Shown here one piece after another: positions 56,325-64,000 of a DNA stretch of 64,000 nt. The DNA is taken from positions 90,592,563 to 90,656,562 of the forward strand of contig NC_134545.1 of NCBI RefSeq assembly GCF_050624435.1, written 5' to 3'. Origin of the DNA: Tenrec ecaudatus (lineage: Eukaryota; Chordata; Mammalia; Afrosoricida; Tenrecidae). The position numbers and the translations under genes are program-made. Positions within the stretch are counted from its first letter, which is position 1, and every line of letters begins with the position of its first letter. The notes beneath the pieces were generated by a model. That model was given only the letters and a program-made list of their open reading frames with translations. It did not search any database and was not told where the DNA came from.

Positions 56325-57660
56325 ATGATGGTACAAAACAGTGAGACGTGGTGGTGTAGACATATCAGTAGTAGAGAGAGGAGCTTACAGCCCATGAGTG
56401 TTGGCAGCTACTGTGGGATGCCAACCGACAGAGTGAGAGAGTGAGCACTGTTAGGCAGAGGTCTGCTGTCAGAAGGAGGTGCCTCTGGGACTTATTGGAA
56501 GAGCTGACCGAGTTCTGTTACACTAGACTGAGCAGGATAGAGACCTGTACTGAAGGAACCAAGAATAGTTTGCTCTCTGGGGACTTAAGGGAATCCAGAA
56601 CAGCTGAGAGGAGCTAACAACTATCTTATGTGGAAGAAGAGGGACTTTTCTGGTATGCTTCTGATCCTGATCCCACTTTGCAGTCTATTAATCCTAATCC
56701 GGATTTGGCACCGAAAGGCCCATAATCATGAATGTTGCTGCAACTTCTGTGTGGTCATGGTAACAGACTACCTAACCCAGCAGAGAAATTGAGAGTGCCC
56801 TGGGAGAGAGGACCAGTATCCGAATTTGCCAAAAAGATGGAGAGAGAACATGTGCCTGACTGCTACCTGCTCAGAACCATCCTTGGCCCTGCTTGATGCT
56901 CACCATCAAGAAGAGATCACTGAGGATATGGGCGCTATAGCAAAGGGTGGCAAAGAAACGGTTCCTGGCTATCAGAAAGAATAGCACCTGGGATCTTGAA
57001 GACTTGTTTATAAATACACAGCCATCTAAGTGAGGAATCAACTATGTCCACACGGATGAAGCACACCAGCTTTGCGGTGATCTGAGGATTATAAGAAATT
57101 AAATCCAAATCTGGAGGTGTGAGTAGTATCAGCACTTAAATTGTGGGCACACAGTTTGCAGAAGCTATGGATGATGGTGGAAGCCCAAAATCTCTTTGCA
57201 GGGCTCACATACAGGTTAAGCCTACTGTAAAACCCCTCTGATGACAGCCCAGATCTGTGAACAGCCTTGCTATCATGCAGCGTGCCTTTGGAGTAGATTG
57301 TTGCTGATGCAATTAGGTTAAAAATGACACCGTATCACACAAGCTCACCCTTTTACCTCTTTTTAATTTGCTCTAGTTTTAGTCTTTTTCTGCTTCCTTT
57401 TTGATTTAAGGTTTTCTCTGTTTTACTTTGATATTGTTATTTGTTTGTGTTTTGTAAGTTTTTCTGTCTATGAAATGCAGGATTGGTAAAGCCATAGAGA
57501 TAGTGACTGCCTTTATGATTTCTTGAAGGATATGACAGGGGAGGTTGGGGGAAATGGGAGTCAATAACAATAAATACAATAAATAAGAGGGTTCAAAATT
57601 GTGAGAGCTATTGCACACATCTTTAATATGATTGAAATATTAAATTGTTTGATTGTAAAT
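56325..57660 (+). mobile_element. L1 3'UTR, old copy
   Basis: AAGGGTGGCAAAGAAACGG, TCCTGGCTATCAGAAAG, CTTGAAGACTTGTTT, CACAGCCATCTAAGTGAGG and ACTTAAATTGTGGGCACACA match 7200-7400 in order, and match 62060-62200 more distantly. The part left of about 56900 is assigned by continuity only. It ends near an A/T-rich ATATTAAATTGTTTGA. Confidence 0.6.
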
Positions 57661-58879
57661 TATTTGCCAGAATTGTTATTTAAAAAGGAAGCAGTCTTAA
57701 GCTGATGCTGATAATGGCTCTTTCACCTCATCCCTTGAAAAGATAGATAGCACAGTCAGACAAGACCCTTTACTGCATTTATTCTCTCCTTGTATAGTAC
57801 ACCAGTTTGGGGCCAAAAAATCCCAGCATGCCTCTCTTGCCCCACACACCTTACTCATCTGACCTTGCTGCATGTGGCTTCCTTTTGTTTTCATTAATGA
57901 AGAGGTACATAAAAGGATAGTGATCTGACGATGTAGAAGAGGTGAAGAAAAAAAACAAGAGAGGTGCTGTCAGTCATCCAAACAGATGCGTTTGAAAAAT
58001 GTTTCCAAGAACGGAATCATAGATTTGACAAATATATTAAATGCAATGGAGATGACTTTGAAGGTGATAAGGTTGTTTTTTTAAAAAAAAAAAAAAACTT
58101 AAATACATAGCTTTGAAAAAAAATTCTTGGTTGGGGGAGGGGTTCCCCTGATGTGTTGAAGCAGATAGAGATGGGGACAATAAACAGCATATGAGATGGA
58201 GAGGGAAATTATATTTGCATGTTAGAAGAGGATAGAGAAACTGAGAAAAAGCAGCATGGTCGGTGGTGACTGCTGGTTAGGGGACAGGATAGCAGTGCAG
58301 TGACTTGCAATTGTAAATAGGGTGACAGGATAATCTTTATTGAGAACAGACATTTGAACAAAGAGTCCAAAGTGATGAAGGAATACATGGTGCTGTTATC
58401 AGAGGAAAGAGGTAGAAAGTCAAAGGGAAAATTCAGTGCAATTCTTACCTGCCACACCTGAGCACTGCAAGGAAGGCATTGTGTAGAAAATGGGAGGAGG
58501 GGTGGGGGCTGAGGCTTAAGAAGGACCTAACCACATAGGTTTCCATAGATGGTCTACTATGTCACCCACAGGAAGGACTCTGACGACCTGATGCAGGGTC
58601 AAATGACCACAGCACGTTTAATCTCTGGGGTGCCCCATTCCCTTTCATTAGCCCCTGTTACATTATTTAAAGCCTTCCAGCCCTTCTCCTCCTGAGTCCT
58701 TTCTTGTCCCTGAGCTTCCTCCAACAAGCTCCCTCCCCGACTTCCACCCTCCACTCATTCTACTTTTAAGACTAGACAAAGAGGTCAGACAGCACACTAT
58801 ATCATGTTTGCACTGTCATTTTGTAATGTCTGTGAGGCAGATGGAGATGGGCAATAAGTAGCATAAGAGATGGAAAATA
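57661..58879. other. Single-copy non-coding DNA
   Basis: No gene recognised. An A run lies at about 58082-58096. Confidence 0.4.
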
Positions 58880-59025
58880 AAAACCAAGAAAACCACTGCC
58901 TTTGAGTCAATTCAGACTCATAGCAATCCTATAGACAGACTAGAACTTGCCCTGTAGATTTCCCAAATGGTAACTCTTTACAGGAGCAAAACACTTCATC
59001 TTTCTTCCACGTGTAGGAGCACTGG
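58880..59025 (-). mobile_element. AfroSINE
   Basis: AACCACTGCCTTTGAGTC, GACTCATAGCAATCCTATAG and AACTTGCCCTGTAGATTTCC form the tail and body. The head half is missing. Confidence 0.85.
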
Positions 59026-59169
59026 ATAGGATAGAAAGTGGTAACAAGGGGTAGCAGAGAAATGGGGGCAGCAGAATTAGGAAACTAGGAAGGGGCAGCA
59101 CAGCGGGGTTTCCAGCAGTGGATTGTGGAAGCTACTGTGGGAAGAGATGAATAGGTAAATTAGGGTCAC

Positions 59170-59480
59170 AAATCTGTTTTCATAAAGTATAGTTATGATC
59201 ATGTTTTTCCTTGTAAAATGTCATCCATAGCTTCTAAAATTAAGTCTTGTGCTTGCTTCTAAAATTAAGTCTAAATTCCTTTCTTGAACTTGTAGAATCA
59301 TTTGTAGATTGTCATTCAATCATTCTCATCCATGGCTAAGTCATTGCTTGTGCCATTCTCTAAATATGAATGGTTTCTCATTTCCTCTGATCAATACCTT
59401 ATTCACTCCTCAGGCTTCCCCAAATACAGTGTCATTTTCATCATCACCCCTAATCACACCAACAAATGGCCCTTCTTATC
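59170..59480 (+). repeat. L2 LINE fragment
   Basis: TATGATCATGTTTTTCCTTG, AATGTCATCCATAGCTTCT, AAGTCTAAATTCCTTTCTTG and CAGGCTTCCCCAAATACAG match the L2 3' region (gatcacgtcactcccctg...aagtccaaactccttag...). A 26-bp tandem duplication of GCTTCTAAAATTAAGTC lies at 59230-59272. Confidence 0.6.
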
Positions 59481-60661
59481 TCCAAAATGTCTAATAGCTT
59501 ATTTTTACCCTTCTTAAAAGAAAGTCCATATTTTCAAAAACGAATTCTAAGAGCTCTCAGAACACTTTCCAGGCCAAATCTCTGTTTTATTCTCAGGGTC
59601 TCACGTTCTCATTCTCTGTGGATGTGGGGCACACCAGTGCACTGTCTGATTAACGACAGGCTTAGTAAATGTCAGCTGGGGGCTTCATTGTTTCACATTC
59701 AATCTGTAAGCACAGGCAGAGACATTCGGGATCCCTTACACACCAGTTCTGGACCTAACAGTCAGTTTTCTCTTCATCAAGACGCATGGGCATTGAACAT
59801 CATGAGAGTAGATACCGCTGTACCCCTTGTGACTGTCCATGCTTTAAGCCCAAGACAAGGACTATCTGATTAATTTAAGAATCCATCATATTTTTAAAGC
59901 CCTGACAACTAGCTGTATCATAAATATTGTGGATCACCCAGCAGCATAAATAATGGAAACACTACCTTTGGGGCAATGAAAATGATTGATGCTGTGAGTT
60001 ACTGTTAGCCCTGGTTATCCTTGTCCCACGTGGGTTTTGTAGCCAATTTTTTTCTGTACCTAAGATTGACACTTAAGAAGCATTAGCTAGGAGCAAAGAC
60101 GATGTAGGGCTATTACTATGTTTTTCTTGTCTGTATTTTCAAAGGGGTAAGGATTCTGTCCCAGAGCAATGTACAGACAGTCTTTAACTTATGTCTGGAT
60201 TCGGTTGCAAAGACACTGTGGTATGAAAATCAGTTGGTATGCAGGAAGGTCAATTATTTACTTAATTAGCGTTATCATAGCCATATGGCAGTGTTTTGCA
60301 GTGTCAATTATAACGGTGAACATCCTTGAGTAAACATTTAAAAATTATAACATCAGAAAATTAATACTATGTACATGTTACTGATGAGGAGGTGTTCCAA
60401 ACAAAACAAAGCAAAATCAAAACCCAGACATCATAAATTCAGTTTATGGTAATTGAAATTAATTGTAAAATGGGGACTATCCGTAGGTTCACATAGATGG
60501 GTACTTATCACATCCATGTTAATATGAAGCAAAAAGTTGGATCACTACAAATCTGGAAATGTGGGATCAAGAGAATTTGACCACCCTGCCTCAACTTGTA
60601 TTTTATGTCATCACAAGCCTCTAAAGAACTTATCGTTCACTTGATTATCACAGGTCATCAA
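59481..60661. other. Single-copy non-coding DNA
   Basis: The 135-codon plus frame at 59466-59873 is the longest non-repetitive frame nearby, but it shows no domain and has no splice context. Confidence 0.4.
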
Positions 60662-60868
60662 AACCAAATTCACTGCCATCAAGTCAATGCCAACTCATAA
60701 TGACCCTAGATGACTGGGTACAACTGCCCCCGTGGGTTTCTGAGACTGTAATTCTTCATGGGAGCACAAGGCCTCCTCTTTCTCCTTTGGAGCAGCTGGT
60801 AGTTTCCAACTGCTGAACTTGTGCTTAGCAGCCCAACTGTAATCACTTCACTGCCAAGGTTGCCTTCT
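60662..60868 (-). mobile_element. AfroSINE
   Basis: AATTCACTGCCATCAAGTC, CAACTCATAATGACCCTAGA, ACTGCCCCCGTGGGTTTCTG and head AATCACTTCACTGCCAAGG. Full length. Confidence 0.9.
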
Positions 60869-61189
60869 TCCCAAATGTTCTGTGATCACGTGACTACTAC
60901 TTCCCACTTTGCTCTGGCGGCTGAAATGGGACACTGTGCTGGCAGTATGGTACAGAGAGGGATCATTTGAAAAGGAGAGGATAACATTGCAAGACAAGAA
61001 AACCTGCTTTCTCATTCTATTCCCGCCACTTCCTTACCTGAGTTACTTAATAGGGCCCATCAACTGTCTAACCCTTTGCATATGTAATGATCAACGAGAA
61101 AAGGGGCAATCCTTGGCTACATTGCATGCCAACTCCATGTGAAATCCTACCATCCTTCCGTGCTGCCCCATACATTAGAGATATATAGT
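60869..61189. other. Single-copy non-coding DNA
   Basis: Nothing recognised apart from a 77-codon frame without a domain. Confidence 0.4.
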
Positions 61190-61310
61190 GGCCCCCAAAT
61201 AAGAAAATGGGAGTTCAGAGAGGTTGTGTAATTTCCCAAGGTCATATAAAATTAAGGGGTCATCGGTAAATCTGAATTACAATTTCAAGATAATTCTGTA
61301 TCCAGAGCAA
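61190..61310 (-). repeat. MIR SINE
   Basis: AGTTCAGAGAGGTTGTGTAA, TTTCCCAAGGTCATATAAAA and TATCCAGAGCAATGGG are the reversed MIR core (gctcagagaggttaagtaac...cccaaggtcacacag...ccagagccc). Confidence 0.75.
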
Positions 61311-61627
61311 TGGGAATCTTGAACTCTGTTTTCTTTGTGGTCTTTTAAAATAGAGATTTAATTTCTCTTTTTCCCCCATTCCAGGAACAACAAAGTAAGT
61401 GCTTTACTCTTTTGAGGTCCGTATGTCTTACCCCCTACTCTGTCTTATCCCTTACCTATGGCTTCCCCCACTAGGAATCAGTAAAAAAAAAACACCTTGA
61501 TTGCAGTGGGTGAAATGTCTTAAATATTTGTTGTTTTTTAAGGCCCAGTTCAATATCATCTTTTTTAGGTTTTCTGCAGGCACCCAGTCCGTTCTCTGCT
61601 TCTAGCTTCATCCTTTTTGTTTGCGTG
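61311..61627. other. Single-copy non-coding DNA
   Basis: Nothing recognised. Confidence 0.4.
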
Positions 61628-61805
61628 AGAACCCAACCCACTACCATCAAGTTGATTCTCACTTATCGAGACCCTATGGAGCAAAAGAGAGCTGCTCCCT
61701 AGGGTTTCCAAGGCTGTTAATCTTTACAGGAGCAGACAGTCCCATTTCTTTCCCTTGCAGCAATTGGCAGACTTGAACTGTTGGCTTAGTGGTTGGCAGG
61801 CCAAC
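61628..61805 (-). mobile_element. AfroSINE
   Basis: CCACTACCATCAAGTTGATTC, CTTATCGAGACCCTATGGAG, TAGGGTTTCCAAGGCTGTTA and GGCTTAGTGGTTGGCAGGCC. Its tRNA-like head is eroded. Confidence 0.88.
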
Positions 61806-61959
61806 AAAATAAACCATTATAATAAAAGCCATGTACGTACCATCCCCTTAAAAAGAAACAGAATCAAACAGGTGAGGTTTTAACCTACAGAATCCTCTAC
61901 TCTGCTTACATCAGATCCTAAGATAATAAATACTTAGACTCCTTCAAAATGTGCCGAAG

Positions 61960-62898
61960 GGATCAGGTACCAGGCACCAAAAAACAAAAAATCATATAAT
62001 TATGTGCTCACCTCCATGATATGATGATCACTGAAGACAAATGGGTACATAAGCAAATGTGGTGAAGAAAGCTGATGGTGCCCAGCTATCAAAAGATATA
62101 GTGTCTGGGGTCTTAAAGTCTTGACAGTAAACAAGGGACCAGCTAGCTCAGAAGCAACAAAGCCCACATGAAAGAAGCACTCCAACCTGTGTGAACATGA
62201 GGTGTTGAAGTGATCAGGCATCATGAGAACAAAAATCATATCATTGTGAATGAGGGCGCGGGGTGTGGAGTGGAGACCCAAACCCATTTGTAGGCCACTG
62301 GACATCCCCTTACAGAAGGGTCTAGGGGAGGAGATGAGCCAGTCAGGGTGTGATGTAGCAATGATGAAAAATAAAACTCTAGTACCTAAATGCTTCACTC
62401 CCCTTAGTTCCCCGCCCCCACTATCATGATCCCAATTCTACCTTGCAAGTCTGGCTAGACCAGAGGGTGTACACTGGTACAGATAGGAACTGGAAACACG
62501 GGAAATCCAGAGCGGATGATCCCTTTAGAACCAGTAGTGTGAGTGGTGATACTGGGAGGGCAGAGGGATGGTGGTTGGAAAGGGGGAACCAATTACAAGG
62601 ATCTACATGTGACCTCCTCCCTGGGGGGTGGACAACGGAAAAATAGGTGAAGGGAGACGCCAGACAGGGCAAGATATGACAAAATAATCATTTATAAATT
62701 ATCAAGGTTTCATGTGGGAGGGGGAACGGGGAGTGAGAGGCAAAATGAGCTGATGCCAGGGGCTTAATTGGAGAGAAAATGTTTTGAGAATGATCAAGGC
62801 AAAGAATGTAAAAATGTGCTTTACACAATTGATGTATATATGGATTGTGATAAGAGATGTATGAGCCCCTAATAAATTGATTAACAAAATAATAAAAT
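61960..62898 (+). mobile_element. 5'-truncated L1 3'UTR
   Basis: The reverse complement of 47100-47900 in block order: GGTGAAGAAAGCTGATGGTG, GGGGTCTTAAAGTCTTGAC, CCATTTGTAGGCCACTGGAC, CCCTGGGGGGTGG-like block, ATATATGGATTGTGATAAGAG, and tail GAGCCCCTAATAAATTGATT. The 132- and 92-codon minus frames are antisense to this element. Confidence 0.85.
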
Positions 62899-64000
62899 GA
62901 AAATGACCAGAGCATAGACTAGTGGTAAAATGAATTAAATGATGGAAAATTGAAGGCACATGATTAAAAGTAGTAGCCAATAATCCAGACAGAAGTTGAG
63001 TTCAACTGCCATTCAACTTGACCAAATAATATCTTTCTCCATGTTGACTTTGGGGAATTCCCCCCTTGGTCTTCTGACCTAGTCACAGTGAATGCAGCTC
63101 ACACACAACCTTACTTGGGCAGGAAGATTAGACAAGTTGACATAAAATAGATGCCTTAGAGAGAAGCAGGCAGGTGCATGGAAATATCAGTAACTACTGC
63201 CTAACAAGGTTATCCTCTGGGTGGACACAGACTTAATTATGCTAATAACATCATCTGTCTTAACTGGAGAGGCCAGTCTGTTGCCAAGAAGCCTAGGGAG
63301 AGGATTGTTTTGCCAAAAAGGCTCACCTTTCACGAGTGGAGAAGTCAATCCTCCCTTAGCAGTCGCAGCCAAGACTCAATTTCATGGCATTTAGTGATAG
63401 CCCAGCCCAGCTGGGAGAGAGTCACAGCTGTCTATCAGCATTGTACTGCCTGGTGCATGAGACATACTGCTCAGCCTTTGAACTTTATATAGAAACACAT
63501 GGAGACATAAGAATACACAGAGACCAAAAGTGATGCTTGGAGATGAAAGTGCAGCCGAAAGATAAGAGAAGACATGATGCTAACAATATAGGGGTTCACC
63601 TCCTGCTTAGAAGCTCAGCTTTCATATACCTCCTAAAGAGCCTGCCTACTCCCCCTGTTTTCATACAGTAATTGCTTTAAAATATCACTGAAAGAGACTA
63701 TTATGGTCTTATAACATTCTCAATTAAACCACATAAAGGGGAAAAAGGCAATGGTTGGTCCCAGTGAGTACCTTTTCTTTACAATGCATTACTTCTATAC
63801 TTTTCAGTAATAAGTTTCAAACCACCGTGTAGTTCAGAAGATGTTTAGTGGAATAGAGAAAACCCTGGTGAATTCGGCCCAGTGCTCTGGAATGAGCCTC
63901 TGCTAACACACGCAGACCTTGTCCCGCCCCTGGGTGGGGGGAGGCATTTTGTCTCCATATGGCTCCTGCAGGAGACTGACCAAGGCACCCAGTGTGCCCA
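62899..64000. other. Single-copy non-coding DNA
   Basis: No gene or repeat recognised up to the window end. Frames of 60-61 codons near 63.2-63.5 kb have no domain. Confidence 0.4.

Noticed and set aside
59466..59873. A 135-codon plus-strand frame.
   Set aside because: It has no domain, no splice or promoter context, and begins at the edge of an L2 fragment.
1..64000. Endogenous retrovirus or LTR element.
   Set aside because: I found no LTR pair, primer-binding site, or gag/pol motif; the reverse-transcriptase sequence present belongs to RTE and L1.

Overview
This is eukaryotic nuclear DNA with mammalian repeat content, and I find no protein-coding host gene that I can support. The organism is most likely an afrotherian mammal, probably a tenrec (Echinops-like). 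AfroSINE copies and RTE LINEs with the same 3' tail are spread across the window, both typical of Afrotheria. Two copies of the SPIN hAT transposon, with their 8-bp target duplications, are also present. SPIN is known from only a scattered set of tetrapods; among afrotherians I know of it only from tenrec. The species call is inference from repeat families recognised by eye, without a database search.

Layout. 1-7 kb: single-copy DNA, two SPIN elements (1382-1866, 6408-6845), a short L1 3'UTR insertion with an A-rich tail and target duplication (2425-3084), a CpG-enriched stretch with a strong CTCF-like motif (about 3.8-4.2 kb), and a 210-bp CA microsatellite. 7-20 kb: a dense LINE zone, with an RTE broken open by L1 sequence (8.6-10.6 kb), a minus-strand L1 carrying a nested AfroSINE (12.9-14.6 kb), an RTE with reverse-transcriptase remnants (15.4-16.2 kb), and an L1 whose two halves face each other as in twin-priming inversion (17.1-19.5 kb). 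20-25 kb: an RTE tail, AfroSINEs and a complete but internally deleted hAT transposon (24321-25170). 25-30.4 kb: AT-rich, repeat-poor DNA.

30-45 kb: an RTE tail, a short Tigger1-like element, several AfroSINEs, two L1 fragments, AT-rich microsatellites and a pogo-like transposon broken against an L1. 45-50 kb: three minus-strand L1 fragments. 50.5-56.3 kb: a cluster of three AfroSINEs, then mostly single-copy DNA. 56.3-64 kb: L1, L2, MIR and AfroSINE fragments, ending in single-copy DNA.

The window is best read as an intergenic or intronic stretch recording successive waves of transposition: old L2/MIR/Tigger, then RTE with its AfroSINE partner, L1 subfamilies throughout, and hAT elements (SPIN and a second Buster-like family). 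The open reading frames seen are chance frames, microsatellite translations or repeat-derived sequence. I found no rRNA, functional tRNA, CRISPR array or operon. The points most worth checking are the three hAT insertions that share the same target-site pattern, the L1 and RTE rearrangements, and the CTCF-like motifs.
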